The notes under the pieces are model-generated. The model was not told where the DNA came from. It did no database searches and saw only the letters and a program-made list of their open reading frames with translations. Shown in pieces: positions 28,313 through 38,264 of a stretch of DNA of 56,561 bases (position 1 is the first letter of the stretch; every line of letters starts with the position of its first letter). The translations under genes and the position numbers were made by a program. This DNA comes from Acetobacter tropicalis. GTDB lineage: Bacteria > Pseudomonadota > Alphaproteobacteria > Acetobacterales > Acetobacteraceae. The DNA is taken from the NCBI RefSeq assembly GCF_001580915.1, contig NZ_LHZQ01000207.1, positions 1 to 56,561 of the forward strand. The letters are read 5' to 3'.

Positions 28313-29227
28313 ATGGAGCATAAGCCTGCGGGAGCCCGAAAGACGCATGTCTTCCGGCATGGAACCATGCTGGCCGCAGCGTTGGCGCTGGTGTCCTGGG
28401 GAAGCGCTTATCCCGTTGTGCGCATGGCGCTGCATAGTATGGCGCCCATTCCTCTGGCTGCGGCACGCTATGCGGTTGCAGCCATTGTGGCGTTGGTCTG
28501 GGTGGCCTGGAAACGGCCGCTGTTGCCACGAGTACAGGATCTGCCGCGTTTTGCGCTGTGTGGCGCAGTCGGCATTACGCTTTATAACATTCTGTTCAAT
28601 GTAGGTGAGCAGACGGTCTCTTCTGGTGCAGCAAGCCTGCTGATCAGTTTTTCACCCCTCATATCAGCCTTTATTGCGGTTGTGTTCCTGGGGGAACGTC
28701 TTTCTTTATGGGGCTGGGTGGGGTCTCTGGTCAGCTTTGCCGGTGTGGTGTTGATTGCACGCAGCCAACCGGGTGGCCTTGCGTTTGGTTCCGGCGCTGC
28801 GGATATTGTGGGGGCAGCGTTTTCTGCGGCCCTCTACAACACGCTCCAGAAAAAACTGGTGGCATCTTATGGTGCTTTGGCAACCACGGCGTATATCCTG
28901 ATAGTGGGTGCTGTATTGCTGGCACCCTGGTGGGCCGAGGCGTGGCACAGCCTGAGTATTGCGGGACCAGGCACATGGGGGCTGGTGCTCCAGTTAGGTC
29001 TGTTTCCCGCAGTGTTGGGTTATGGGGCGTGGGCCTATGTGGTGGGGCATCTGGGCGTGGCGCGGTCTTCGGGGCTGCTTTATCTGCTTTCTCCCACCAC
29101 GTTGGTGTTGGCGTTTCTTTTGGCCGGAGAAGTGCCCACATTCAGAATTCTGCTTGGCGGCGCCATCATCTTGAGCGGGGTGGCTTTAATGAATGCTAAA
29201 GGCCGAAAACCAAAAAGCGCGGGATAG
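28313..29227 (+). CDS. EamA/DMT family transporter
   Basis: Ten-helix drug/metabolite exporter of the inner membrane, 304 residues, with two EamA repeats (about residues 18-145 and 160-295). The first repeat shows WGSAYPVVRMALHSMAP and the NVGEQTVSSGAASLLISFSPL segment typical of the family. Likely effluxes amino acids, purines or other small metabolites; substrate is not readable. It lies 30 bases after the phosphatase gene and ends at a bidirectional terminator. Confidence 0.9.
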   Translation: MEHKPAGARKTHVFRHGTMLAAALALVSWGSAYPVVRMALHSMAPIPLAAARYAVAAIVALVWVAWKRPLLPRVQDLPRFALCGAVGITLYNILFNVGEQTVSSGAASLLISFSPLISAFIAVVFLGERLSLWGWVGSLVSFAGVVLIARSQPGGLAFGSGAADIVGAAFSAALYNTLQKKLVASYGALATTAYILIVGAVLLAPWWAEAWHSLSIAGPGTWGLVLQLGLFPAVLGYGAWAYVVGHLGVARSSGLLYLLSPTTLVLAFLLAGEVPTFRILLGGAIILSGVALMNAKGRKPKSAG

Positions 29228-29249
29228 GCAAAAGAGAGGCACGAAAGAA

Positions 29250-29282
29250 AAAACGCCGGAAGCAGACATGCTCCGGCGTTTT
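29250..29282. terminator. Bidirectional terminator between EamA transporter and pgk
   Basis: Stem AAAACGCCGG/CCGGCGTTTT with inner AGCA/TGCT pairing, between two convergent genes. T-runs appear on both strands. Confidence 0.88.
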
Positions 29283-29344
29283 CTGAAGAACCGTTCCTGT
29301 TTTTGATCAGAATGAAAAACAGGAAGCGCTTTTCTTAAGGTTTT

Positions 29345-30568
29345 TTAGATGGGAATGGTGCGTTCCAGCGTGGTGCTGATGGCGGTCAGACCCGGTAGAA
29401 CCTTGCCTTCCAGCCATTCCAGAAACGCACCGCCAGCGGTGGAAACATAGGTCATGTCTTCCAGAACCCCAGCATGGCGCAGGGCGGAAACGGTATCTCC
29501 CCCACCGGCAATGGTTTTCAGGGCACCGGCTTTGGTCAGGCGTGCCGCTTCCTGCGCAACAGCGTTTGTGCCCTCATCAAACGGAGGCATTTCAAACACG
29601 CCCAGCGGACCATTCCAGACTAGCGTTTTCAGGCCCGCCAGTTTTTCTTTCAGCAGTTTGACGGTTTCAGGCCCTACGTCCAGCGCCATCCAGCCATCGG
29701 GAATATCCGTAACCGGGGCAACAGCAGTGGGGGCTCCCGCCATGAAGTCTTCTGAAAGCACAACATCAACAGGCAGAATCAGCTCGCACTTCTTGGCTTC
29801 AGCCTGCGCCATGATCTGGCGGGCTGTGTCCAGCATGTCTTCTTCCTTCAAAGACTTGCCAACCTTGTAGCCTTTTGCCGCGAGGAACGTGTTGGCCATG
29901 GCACCGCCAACAGCCAGAACATCCACTTTTTCCAGCATGTTTTCCAAAAGTGCCAGTTTGGTGGAGACCTTGGCCCCCCCAACAATCGCACCAACCGGAC
30001 GTTCCGGATTTTCCAGCGCTGCATCCAGCGCTGCAATTTCCGCTTCCATCAGGCGGCCTGCATAGGCGGGCAGATGCTCGGCCACGCCAGCGGTGGAGGC
30101 ATGGGCCCGGTGCGCGGCAGAAAACGCATCGTTCACATACACATCGCCCAGGTTGGCGAGGGCTGCGGAAAGATCTGGGGCGTTGGTTTCTTCACCCGGC
30201 TGGAACCGGGTGTTTTCAAGCAGAAGAACTTCGCCATCTTTCAGGGATGCAGCAGCAGCTTCCGCATCCGGGCCGATGCAGTCATGCGCAAAGCTGACAG
30301 GCTTGCCCAGAGCCGTGGCAAGCGCCGTGGCGATGGGCTGGAGCGACATGTCCGGCACCACTTTGCCTTTGGGGCGGTCAAAGTGGCTGAGCACAATCAC
30401 CCGGCCCCCCTTGTCGGCCAGTTCCCGAATGGTGGGAACAATGCGCTCGATACGGGTGAAATCAGAAATAACCCCATCTTTCATGGGAACATTCAGATCG
30501 ACACGCAGCAGGATACGCTTGCCGCGAGGGTCAAGCTTATCCAGCGTGTTGAAAGGGATCATGGCCAT
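29345..30568 (-). CDS. pgk: Phosphoglycerate kinase
   Basis: Interconverts 1,3-bisphosphoglycerate and 3-phosphoglycerate with ATP production. The N-terminal substrate site reads [17 protein letters not shown] (about residue 17) and [10 protein letters not shown] (about 59); the nucleotide domain shows [16 protein letters not shown] (about 197) and the C-terminal [13 protein letters not shown] (about 358). Length 407 residues is slightly long but normal for alphaproteobacteria. The ATG overlaps the gap stop codon by one base, so the two are translationally coupled. Confidence 0.96.
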   Translation of the reverse strand: MAMIPFNTLDKLDPRGKRILLRVDLNVPMKDGVISDFTRIERIVPTIRELADKGGRVIVLSHFDRPKGKVVPDMSLQPIATALATALGKPVSFAHDCIGPDAEAAAASLKDGEVLLLENTRFQPGEETNAPDLSAALANLGDVYVNDAFSAAHRAHASTAGVAEHLPAYAGRLMEAEIAALDAALENPERPVGAIVGGAKVSTKLALLENMLEKVDVLAVGGAMANTFLAAKGYKVGKSLKEEDMLDTARQIMAQAEAKKCELILPVDVVLSEDFMAGAPTAVAPVTDIPDGWMALDVGPETVKLLKEKLAGLKTLVWNGPLGVFEMPPFDEGTNAVAQEAARLTKAGALKTIAGGGDTVSALRHAGVLEDMTYVSTAGGAFLEWLEGKVLPGLTAISTTLERTIPI

Positions 30569-31590
30569 TAGAGAGTTCCAAACAGAGCGGCTGTATCAGC
30601 CATGCGGTTGGAGAAGCCCCATTCGTTATCATACCAGGAGCAGATACGAACCAGCTTGCCGCCATCCACCAGAGAAGTCTGGGTTGCATCAAACGTGGAG
30701 GATGCCAGAGCATGGTTGAAGTCGGAGCTGACCAGCGGCGCATCGGAATACGCCAGAATGCCCTTCAGCGGACCAGATGAGGCCGCCGCCTTGATGGCGT
30801 TGTTGACGTCTTCAACAGAGCCCGGAATTTTTTTCGGCACGAAATCAAGGGAGACCAGAGACACATTGGCCGTTGGCACGCGAATGGCGGTGCCATCCAG
30901 CTTGCCCTTCAGGTGTGGCAGAACCAGCCCCACAGCACGGGCCGCGCCGGTGGAGGTGGGGATCATGTTCAGGCCAGCTGCGCGGGCGCGGCGCAGATCC
31001 TTGTGCAGGGTATCCACAGTGCGCTGGTCACCCGTGTAGGAATGAATGGTCACCATGTAACCGCGTTCAATGCCGAACGTGTCTTCCAGAACCTTGGCAA
31101 CGGGGGCCAGACAGTTGGTGGTGCAGGAGGCGTTGGAGATCACCGTCATATCCGGTGTCAGCACGTCCTGGTTCACGCCAAACACGATTGTGGCGTCCAC
31201 ATCTGTTGCGGGGGCGGAGATCAGCACCTTGCGGGCGCCAGCCTTCAGCAGCGGCTGTGCTTTTTCCTTGGAGGTGAACAGGCCTGTGCATTCCATGGCC
31301 ACATCCACACCTTCAAACGGTACCTTGGACGGGTCACGCTCTGCGGAAACCGTGATCGGGTCCCAGGTGCGGCCCTGTGTCGTGATGATCAGCTTGTTGC
31401 CGTCAACGCGCACATCCGCAGGCAGGCGTCCATGCACACTGTCATAGCTGAGCAGATGCGCGTTGTCTTCCACACTCCCAAGATCGTTAATCGCTACAGG
31501 GACAACATCGGTCCGTCCGCTTTCAATCAGCCCGCGCAGGACGAGTCGGCCAATGCGACCGAAGCCGTTGATAGCGATTTTGACTGCCAT
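30568..31590 (-). CDS. gap: Glyceraldehyde-3-phosphate dehydrogenase, type I
   Basis: NAD(P)-dependent oxidative phosphorylation of glyceraldehyde 3-phosphate in central carbon metabolism. It begins [20 protein letters not shown] (NAD fold), has the active-site [15 protein letters not shown] (about residue 153) with catalytic Cys and the His in [10 protein letters not shown] (about 180), and ends [12 protein letters not shown]. Length 340 residues is normal. It lies 24 bases after the transketolase-like gene and overlaps pgk by one base. Confidence 0.97.
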   Translation of the reverse strand: MAVKIAINGFGRIGRLVLRGLIESGRTDVVPVAINDLGSVEDNAHLLSYDSVHGRLPADVRVDGNKLIITTQGRTWDPITVSAERDPSKVPFEGVDVAMECTGLFTSKEKAQPLLKAGARKVLISAPATDVDATIVFGVNQDVLTPDMTVISNASCTTNCLAPVAKVLEDTFGIERGYMVTIHSYTGDQRTVDTLHKDLRRARAAGLNMIPTSTGAARAVGLVLPHLKGKLDGTAIRVPTANVSLVSLDFVPKKIPGSVEDVNNAIKAAASSGPLKGILAYSDAPLVSSDFNHALASSTFDATQTSLVDGGKLVRICSWYDNEWGFSNRMADTAALFGTL

Positions 31591-31614
31591 TTGTCTGTTC
31601 TCCGTTTTTATCTT

Positions 31615-33585
31615 TTATGGTCTTGTCAGTAACGGTCCCCGAGCGCGTGCCCGAGGCTGGTCCGGCGCGAACGAGGAAGCTCCCCGTGCAGCGCCTGAGG
31701 CAAAAAGGTGATGCTCCACCTTTTCACAGATCGCTTCAGCAGTAATGCCGAAACGCTCATACAATGCGTTGGCCGGGGCAGACGTGCCGAAATCATCCAT
31801 GCCAACAAAAATTCCATCCGGGCCAAGCCAGCGTTCCCAGCCAAAGCCGGATGCGGCCTCAATCCCTATCCGTAATCCCGCTCCTCCCAGAACTGCACGG
31901 CGGTACGTGCCGGGCTGGGCGGCAAACAGTTCCCAACATGGGATGGATACCACCGCAGCGCGGATGTTCCGCTGCGCCAGATGGTGCGATGCTTCAAGTG
32001 CAATGGCAACCTCTGGGCCGGAGGCAATCAGCGTGACCTGCCGTTTTTCCGGACTGCGGATAACGTAACCGCCACGGGTTGCGCCCCCCAATACTGCGGC
32101 CGGAAAACGGAGGGGCGTGTTCTGGTGGGGACACAGTACCAGAACAGCCGGGCCACCCTGCCAGTGGAGAGCGGCCTCCCAGCATTTGAAGGTTTCCTCT
32201 GCACTGCCGGGGCGGAAAACGGCCAGATTAGGGGTGGCGCGCAGGCTGGCCAACTGTTCAACTGGTTGCCACGCGCCGCCGCCATCCCCAAGGGCCAGAC
32301 CGTCTCCGGTAAGAAGATACAGCACTTTCTGGCGCATGAAGGCCGCCATGCGCAGCGCGGAACGCATGCGGTCCACAGTCATCATGCTGGCGGCGGCGCA
32401 GGCCAGCACACCACCATGCAAGGCAAGACCGTTGAGCATACCAGCCATGCCATGTTCCTGAATACCGCATTCCCGCCCTTTGGCCAGTGCCATGGGCCTT
32501 TGCCCTCCGGCAGTATTCTGGTCAGAGGGGGGCGCGTTCTTGGCGGAGGCTGCGGTAAGGCAGGTCAGTTCCGGCAGGATATCCGATAGAGCATCCAGCC
32601 CAGCCAGCCCGGATTCCTGAGTGGAGGTTTCCAAGGCGGTGCGCATCCGCCATTCCCATGCGCGCTGCCAGTCTTCATGGAACAGCGTGGGCGGGCGGGC
32701 TGTCTGTTCGCGTTCAAAGGCGGTGCGCTGGCGGTGCCGGGCAAAGCGGCGCAACCAGGAGCGGCGGGTGGAAGCGCCACGCCTTGCCGTGGGGCTCCAC
32801 GGGCCGGTCAGTTCTTCTTCTGGCGGAAGGTCTGGGCCAAGGGGAGAGAGTGGAGCGGCGGAGGGCAGGCAGGCAATCAGCGTTGGTTTGCGTGCCCGTA
32901 ATGTTGCGGCCAGAGCGGAGGTGATGGCGGGAAGATTATCGGCCTCCACCTTGCGCACCGTCCAGCCAGAGGCACTGAACCGTGTGAGCGAATCGACAAA
33001 ATCAGCAGTATCGGGTTCTGAAGGGGGTGCGACCAGCACGGCCAGACGGTCCAGCCCGAAGCGGCCCGCCAGTTGGGCGGCTTCCATCGCAACACCTGTG
33101 GCAAGGTCCGTATCCTGCGCCAGAACCCAAGTTCGGTGATTGACCAGAGAGCGGCCAAACCGGCGGCAAAGAGCCTGTTCAGCCAGAGCCATACCGGCAG
33201 CAGCGGCCACCCCCTGCCCTGCCGGGCCGGGGGCCACTTCCACCGCAGGATGACGACCATATTCAAGAGGAACAGCAGCGTGTTTTTTCTCGCCTGTCAG
33301 GCGCAACATGGCGCGGAGCAAGGGCTGCATGGTGGTGGAGGGCACCACAAAACGGTCGCGGTCCGGCCAGTCTGGTGCTGCGGGGTCAAACCGGAGCACC
33401 CGGCACCACAGGGCTGTTACGGGCAGGCACATCAGTTCCAGCACTGCGCGGATATGGGCTGGCAGGGTTTCCGTGCGGAGTAACTGGCGCGCAGCGTGGC
33501 TCATCCGCACAACGCTGATCTGTTGAGCGGAGAGGCCTCCTTCCTCATTGGAAAGGAGATGGTCTGTCGAAAGGGCTGTTGCCAT
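31615..33585 (-). CDS. Degenerate transketolase-like protein
   Basis: A 656-residue protein alignable by eye along the whole transketolase family, but with most catalytic residues changed. The N-terminal SGHPGAPMG is missing (LPAHIRAVLELM instead), GHGS is STTMQ after DRDRFV, the thiamine diphosphate motif GDGCxxEG..N is QDTDLATG with Pro/Ser at the metal-binding Asn, THDSIGLGEDGPTHQPVEQ reads TGDGLALGDGGGAWQPVEQ, and SRQN is PHQN. The cofactor Glu region QEHGM is kept. Structural parts such as APGPAGQG and GWERWLGPDG remain. It opens the operon with gap and pgk, where alphaproteobacteria normally carry active tkt. I infer it is inactive as a transketolase. GAGGCAGG precedes ATG. Confidence 0.88.
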   Translation of the reverse strand: MATALSTDHLLSNEEGGLSAQQISVVRMSHAARQLLRTETLPAHIRAVLELMCLPVTALWCRVLRFDPAAPDWPDRDRFVVPSTTMQPLLRAMLRLTGEKKHAAVPLEYGRHPAVEVAPGPAGQGVAAAAGMALAEQALCRRFGRSLVNHRTWVLAQDTDLATGVAMEAAQLAGRFGLDRLAVLVAPPSEPDTADFVDSLTRFSASGWTVRKVEADNLPAITSALAATLRARKPTLIACLPSAAPLSPLGPDLPPEEELTGPWSPTARRGASTRRSWLRRFARHRQRTAFEREQTARPPTLFHEDWQRAWEWRMRTALETSTQESGLAGLDALSDILPELTCLTAASAKNAPPSDQNTAGGQRPMALAKGRECGIQEHGMAGMLNGLALHGGVLACAAASMMTVDRMRSALRMAAFMRQKVLYLLTGDGLALGDGGGAWQPVEQLASLRATPNLAVFRPGSAEETFKCWEAALHWQGGPAVLVLCPHQNTPLRFPAAVLGGATRGGYVIRSPEKRQVTLIASGPEVAIALEASHHLAQRNIRAAVVSIPCWELFAAQPGTYRRAVLGGAGLRIGIEAASGFGWERWLGPDGIFVGMDDFGTSAPANALYERFGITAEAICEKVEHHLFASGAARGASSFAPDQPRARARGPLLTRP

Positions 33586-33857
33586 TCGCCTGCCTCAGGT
33601 GACGGGCCTGTCATGACGACCGGTCTTCTCATCACTGCATTTTGGTCAATAAAGGGGTGTGGAGATTTGAGCAAGGGCTCATCCACATAACCGAATGGTA
33701 CACAAGCAAAGGCCAGAAAAACGACAACAAAACGGCAGACGGGCGTGATTTTGGCCTGTCTTTATGAGGGTGTTGCCTTGCGTTGGGCGCAAAGGAGCGC
33801 GAAAGAGAGAGAGAAAGACCACTCTACTTTTTCAGCCTGCTCGGAGATCTGCCCCTC

Positions 33858-34334
33858 ATGCCCTCTGTTTCCTGTTTTGCAGAAAGGCGGCCTGTTGTGC
33901 GGATCATGCTGCTGGCAGGCGTTGCGCTGTGCCTGAACGGGTGCAAACTGGTGGACCAGAAAACCTTTAATCCGCAGGCAGGCACGCTGCCCAAACCCTA
34001 TATTCCGCCGCCGCCGCCCGGTCCCCCCCCTGTGCCGCCGCTGGTGGAACTGGTGGGGGGCACACCTTCTGAAGAATGGGCAGCCCCAGTTGACCGGATG
34101 GTGCATGAGGCATTGGCACGGAAGCCAAACATTCTGTTTGTGGTAAAATGTCTGGTGCCGGCGTCCGGAAAAAGCGAACTTGATCAACTGACACTGGTGC
34201 AACTGGTGCAAGGTGATGGGCAGGCCGTGACAAAAGAAATTGTCAAGGCAGGAGCGGCTCCTGAACAAGTGGAAATAACCGCTATGCCAGATTCGACCGT
34301 GACGAAGCCGGTCATCAGGGTGTATGTGCAGTAA
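33858..34334 (+). CDS. Proline-rich lipoprotein, function unknown
   Basis: A 158-residue predicted lipoprotein. The basic N-terminus ERRPVVR leads to a hydrophobic helix and lipobox CLNGC (Cys about residue 29). The mature part has a proline-rich spacer (PKPYIPPPPPGPPPVPP, about 46-62), which may span the periplasm, then an alpha/beta segment of about 95 residues. The 33783 in-frame start would add an Arg/Glu repeat and is unlikely; 33906 is also possible. It is divergent from the transketolase-like gene and precedes hemA by 108 bases. No domain is recognised. Confidence 0.7.
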   Translation: MPSVSCFAERRPVVRIMLLAGVALCLNGCKLVDQKTFNPQAGTLPKPYIPPPPPGPPPVPPLVELVGGTPSEEWAAPVDRMVHEALARKPNILFVVKCLVPASGKSELDQLTLVQLVQGDGQAVTKEIVKAGAAPEQVEITAMPDSTVTKPVIRVYVQ

Positions 34335-34442
34335 AGCTTACACCATTATGTGAAGTCATACTGTAAAAAGACACCGGCCAGACGGCCGACGGGCCATGCG
34401 CCGTGCCCCGACCGTTTCTGACGACGCGAGGAGAGTAGTAGC

Positions 34443-35720
34443 GTGGGATTGATCAAGAACGCCCGGCATCCGTTTTATGAACATTGCCATTCGGCGTTGA
34501 ACGAGATCAGGCAGCAAGGACGGTACCGCACATTTACACCGCTGGCGCGACTGGCTGAGCGTTTTCCCCTGTATGAGGAAGAAGTTGCCGCCGTGCCGGA
34601 AGGGCGTGAAGTGGTGGTGTGGTCAACCAATGACTATCTGGGCATGGGCGTGGTGCCGGAAGTGCAGGAAGCGGCCATTGCGGCTATCCGTGAGCACGGC
34701 GCTGGCGCAGGTGGCACCCGCAACATAGCCGGAACCAGCCCGCTGCACACGCAGCTTGAGGCGGAACTGGCATCGCTGCATGGCAAGGAAGCGGGCCTGC
34801 TGTTTGTTTCCGGTTATGTGTCCAACCAGGCCAGCCTGCAAACCATCCTGACCTCCATGCCGGGCTGGATCTGCTTTTCAGACCGCATGAACCATGCGTC
34901 CATGATCGCCGGTATCAAAGGGGCCCGCGGTTCTCAGACCGTTATTTTTGAACATAATGATCTGGCTGATCTGGAAGCCAAGCTGGCGGAAGCCCCAGCG
35001 GAAGCCCCCAAGTTGATCGCGTTTGAAAGCGTGTATTCAATGGATGGGGATATGGCGGATATTGCCGGTATCTGTGCGCTGGCGCGCAAATACAATGCCA
35101 TCACCTATCTGGATGAAGTACACGCCGTTGGCCTGTATGGCGAAGAAGGCGGTGGTGTTTCCCAGCGTGATGGCGTGGCGGATCAGGTTGATATTATTGA
35201 AGGCACGCTGGCCAAGGGATTTGGCGTGCATGGCGGGTACATCGCGGCTTCAGCCGAGATTGTCGATTTCCTGCGCTCCACGGCATCTGGCTTCATTTTC
35301 ACAACAGCACTCCCTCCGGCTGTTGTGGGTGCTGCACTGACCAGCGTGCGCAAGGTCCGTGCTGAAGGCTGGCGGCGTGAGAAGATGTTTGAGCGGGTGA
35401 ATACCTTCCGCCAGCGTCTGCGTGCGGCGGGTATTCCCTTCACCATGACGCCCAGCCACATTGTGCCGGTGCCGATCGGGGATGCAGAAACCTGCAAGCG
35501 CATCAGCCGCCGCTTGCTGACGGAATATGGTCAGTATGCCACCCCCATCAATTATCCCACGGTTGCCAAAGGCACGGAACGTCTGCGGCTTACGCCGGGG
35601 CCATTCCACACTGATGAGATGATGGACGAGATGGTGCGTGCGCTTTCTGTCCTGCTGCGGGAAGAAGGGGTTATTCCCGGCCGTTCAGCAGCGGAACGTC
35701 AGACAGAAAAAGCAGCCTGA
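34443..35720 (+). CDS. hemA: 5-aminolevulinate synthase
   Basis: PLP enzyme that condenses glycine and succinyl-CoA to 5-aminolevulinate, the first step of heme synthesis by the Shemin route used by alphaproteobacteria. Segments include STNDYLGMG (about residue 61), [21 protein letters not shown] (about 84), [11 protein letters not shown] (about 222) and the PLP-lysine in [16 protein letters not shown] (about 250). Length 425 residues is normal. Start is GTG 34443 with GAGGAG upstream. A strong terminator follows. Confidence 0.96.
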   Translation: MGLIKNARHPFYEHCHSALNEIRQQGRYRTFTPLARLAERFPLYEEEVAAVPEGREVVVWSTNDYLGMGVVPEVQEAAIAAIREHGAGAGGTRNIAGTSPLHTQLEAELASLHGKEAGLLFVSGYVSNQASLQTILTSMPGWICFSDRMNHASMIAGIKGARGSQTVIFEHNDLADLEAKLAEAPAEAPKLIAFESVYSMDGDMADIAGICALARKYNAITYLDEVHAVGLYGEEGGGVSQRDGVADQVDIIEGTLAKGFGVHGGYIAASAEIVDFLRSTASGFIFTTALPPAVVGAALTSVRKVRAEGWRREKMFERVNTFRQRLRAAGIPFTMTPSHIVPVPIGDAETCKRISRRLLTEYGQYATPINYPTVAKGTERLRLTPGPFHTDEMMDEMVRALSVLLREEGVIPGRSAAERQTEKAA

Positions 35721-35813
35721 GTTTTACGTAAGAAAAAGCCGGAAAACTGGCGGCAAAAGCCGGGTGGAGGAAACGCCCCCGGCCAGTTGGAGCGGACTTT
35801 TCAATCAGCTCAT

Positions 35814-35851
35814 AAAAAAGGCCTCATCCCACACGGGACGAGGCCTTTTTT
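35814..35851. terminator. Bidirectional terminator between hemA and DsbA-family gene
   Basis: Stem AAAAAAGGCCTC/GAGGCCTTTTTT with further inner TCCC/GGGA pairing around an A-C mismatch, 90 bases after hemA and directly before the stop of the convergent gene. Confidence 0.9.
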
Positions 35852-35855
35852 GCTA

Positions 35856-36632
35856 TCAGCCGGCTTTGCGCAGGCGGCCAAGGGCTGCTCTCAGTTCATC
35901 ATAGGAGACAGCGCCGGGAATGATTTCTTTGTCTCCGATAATGAAGGTGGGGGTGCCTTCAAGATCTATGGAGCGGGCGAGTTCCAGATTATGGCTGGCT
36001 GCGGCAATGACCTTGGGGTTTTTCATGTCAGAAAGCAGGCGATCCGGGTCTAGTCCGACATGGAGCGCAATGCGGCGAATCCGGTCTGTGGAGGCGCTGG
36101 CGGGGTCTGCCATCAGAGCTTTCTGGAACGGCACATAGGCGTTCTGTAAACCGGCAGCCAGAATGGCCTGCGTATCCATCACGCTGTTGGGGCCCAGCAC
36201 AGGGATGACCTTTTCCACCAGCCGGAGGTCAGGCTCGGCAGCCACCAGCTTGTCCAGATCATCCAGAACCTTGCGGCAGTACGGGCAGCGGGGGTCATAA
36301 AATTCCACCACTTTCAGTTTGCCGTGCGGATTACCAAGCACAACATCCGTTGTGCTATCGCCAAACTGGGCGGGGTTTTTGCGCACGGCGTCAAGGGCAG
36401 AGGTGGCTTTCTGCGCGGAGGCCTTGGCCTGTAACGCCGTGATGGCGTCTGACAGGATGGAAGGGTCCGTCTTCAACGCATTGCGCATGATCTCAACAAT
36501 TTCAGCGCGTTGCGTGGGAGTGAAGCCACTGTCAGCCGCGCGCGCTGGGGCTGCGGTGCTGCCAAGCAGAAGAAAACAGGCGACCCCGGCAAGAGCGAGT
36601 GGCCTGAAAGAGGAGGAGATCAGCTTTTTCAT
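35856..36632 (-). CDS. DsbA family periplasmic thiol-disulfide oxidoreductase
   Basis: Exported thioredoxin-fold protein of 258 residues. A signal peptide is present (FRPLALAGVACFLLLGSTAAPARA). After a helical N-terminal segment (about residues 35-90) resembling the oligomerisation part of ScsC/Com1-like proteins, the thioredoxin domain carries the redox motif DPRCPYCRK (about 114) and the cis-Pro loop GTPTFIIG (about 228). It may oxidise or isomerise disulfides in the periplasm; DsbB/DsbD partners are not adjacent. Confidence 0.92.
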   Translation of the reverse strand: MKKLISSSFRPLALAGVACFLLLGSTAAPARAADSGFTPTQRAEIVEIMRNALKTDPSILSDAITALQAKASAQKATSALDAVRKNPAQFGDSTTDVVLGNPHGKLKVVEFYDPRCPYCRKVLDDLDKLVAAEPDLRLVEKVIPVLGPNSVMDTQAILAAGLQNAYVPFQKALMADPASASTDRIRRIALHVGLDPDRLLSDMKNPKVIAAASHNLELARSIDLEGTPTFIIGDKEIIPGAVSYDELRAALGRLRKAG

Positions 36633-36779
36633 GGTTTTTCACCTGTAAAGCAGAACTGTTGGGATGGGAATGCAGTGTGGGCATGCTAACAGAAGGCAGG
36701 AAATGACACGGACGTGTTGCTGCCTGTGCGGAACAGGGTTATCGGAAGAGAACCGTGCGCCCCTTTGCGGGCAGACCAG

Positions 36780-38246
36780 ATGAAGTGGAGACATCAAGGC
36801 GTGCCCGAGCGTTTCAAAAAGACCCGTTCAGCCCGGCTTGCGCCGTTATTTTCAGGTCAGGCCCGCATGGCGGCGCTTATGATGACCTGTTCCCTCTCAG
36901 CTTGTGGCCTTATAGGGGGGCATAAGGACCCATCCGCTCCGGTTGTTACCGGTTTTGTGGGGGAAGTGGCGGCGGATGAGCCGCAGGCGGCCCTTGTTGC
37001 CCGTGATATTCTGGCCAAGGGTGGCAATGCGGCGGATGCGGCTGCGGCTCTTGGCATGGCATTGTCCGTGACACTGCCCTCCCGTGCGTCTCTGGGTGCG
37101 GGTGGGGCCTGTCTGGCTTGGAAGCCGGGGCAGGAACAGGGACAGGCCTTTGTATTCCTGCCAAAAGCCGGACAGGATGACGCTAAGGCAGACCGTCCGG
37201 CCGCGGTGCCCATGCTGGCGCGTGGCCTGTATCTGATGCAACTGCGCTACGGCAGTGTCGATTTTGCTGATGTTGTGGTGCCTGCACGCAATCTTGCCAC
37301 TGATGGCGTGCCTGTCAGCGGGTTGCTGGCGTCTGATCTTGCCGCTGTGCAGTCTCCCCTGCTGGCGGATGAAAGAGCGCGCACCATTTTCAGCAACGGT
37401 AGCGGAAGTGTGCTGACGGTGAGTGACCTGATGGTGCAGCCGCGTCTTGCCGGTGCGCTTGAACGCATACGAATTGCTGGTGTGGGCGATCTGTATGGTG
37501 GCTCGCTGGGGCAGACATTCGTGCAGGCCGCACAGGCTGCGGGTGGAGGCCTGACAACGGCTGATCTGCGCGACAGTCTGGCAACGGCTGAACAGCCGCT
37601 CATGCTGAGCGCCGATGGCGTGCAGATCAGCTTCCTGCCACCCCCGGCGGATGGCGGACTGGGTACGGCTGCTGCGTTTGTAGGTGGCCAAAGCCATGCC
37701 ACCGTGCGGGGTGAAGCCGTTGTGTCGGGCTGGCGCGCCCGTCAGGCTGGTAAGGGCGGAAGTGTGAGCGTTGCGGATGCGCAGGCTCTGCTGAATTCCG
37801 GTAGTCTGCCTAGCGGGTCTGCTCTGCCTCCGCTCCCCGCTTCTACCTCTTTTGTTGTCACGGATCGGCAGGGTGTAACGGTAAGCTGTGCTCTGAGCAT
37901 GAATAACCTGTTCGGTACCGGACGTGTGGCAGGCTCTACGGGTATTGTGCTGGGGGCCTCGCCGCAGCGGCGGCCGCAACCTTTGTTGACGGCTGCTATT
38001 GCTCATCGTGGATCGGTGCAATTCCGCGCTGCAGCAACGGCATCTGGGCAGAATGTGGCCGCTGATACCGCTGCGGTTGCCTTGCAGGCCGCATTGGCCG
38101 GAGGGCGGCCGGAAGTGACATCAGGGCCTGGGCGGGCCAATTTTGTATCCTGCCCTGCTGGTTTGCCGGGGGATTCAGGTAAATGCTTTGGTTGGACAGA
38201 CCCGCGCGGTTCTGGTCTGGCCATATCGTCTGACCGGCAGAAATAA
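36780..38246 (+). CDS. Degenerate gamma-glutamyltransferase-like lipoprotein
   Basis: The 488-residue product has the GGT N-terminal pattern (VARDILAKGGNAADAAAALGMALSV then LGAGG) and the later FGTGRVAGSTGIVLG. However, the Arg-containing FREMAP segment is absent, the autoprocessing TTHxSVVD is STSFVVTD, NNQMDDF is absent, PLSSM is PLLTA and the GGSR loop is lost. A lipobox SLSAC (about residue 42) predicts an envelope lipoprotein. I infer it lacks normal GGT activity. Ser replaces the nucleophilic Thr, so residual self-cleavage is possible. The start is uncertain: 36714 and 36867 are other choices. Terminator follows. Confidence 0.8.
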   Translation: MKWRHQGVPERFKKTRSARLAPLFSGQARMAALMMTCSLSACGLIGGHKDPSAPVVTGFVGEVAADEPQAALVARDILAKGGNAADAAAALGMALSVTLPSRASLGAGGACLAWKPGQEQGQAFVFLPKAGQDDAKADRPAAVPMLARGLYLMQLRYGSVDFADVVVPARNLATDGVPVSGLLASDLAAVQSPLLADERARTIFSNGSGSVLTVSDLMVQPRLAGALERIRIAGVGDLYGGSLGQTFVQAAQAAGGGLTTADLRDSLATAEQPLMLSADGVQISFLPPPADGGLGTAAAFVGGQSHATVRGEAVVSGWRARQAGKGGSVSVADAQALLNSGSLPSGSALPPLPASTSFVVTDRQGVTVSCALSMNNLFGTGRVAGSTGIVLGASPQRRPQPLLTAAIAHRGSVQFRAAATASGQNVAADTAAVALQAALAGGRPEVTSGPGRANFVSCPAGLPGDSGKCFGWTDPRGSGLAISSDRQK

Positions 38247-38264
38247 TATTTTCTGGCTATGGCG

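Noticed and set aside
36897-38021. 374-codon minus-strand frame opposite the GGT-like gene
   Set aside because: It is antisense to a better-supported gene; Arg/His/Ser-rich product without motifs or ribosome binding site.
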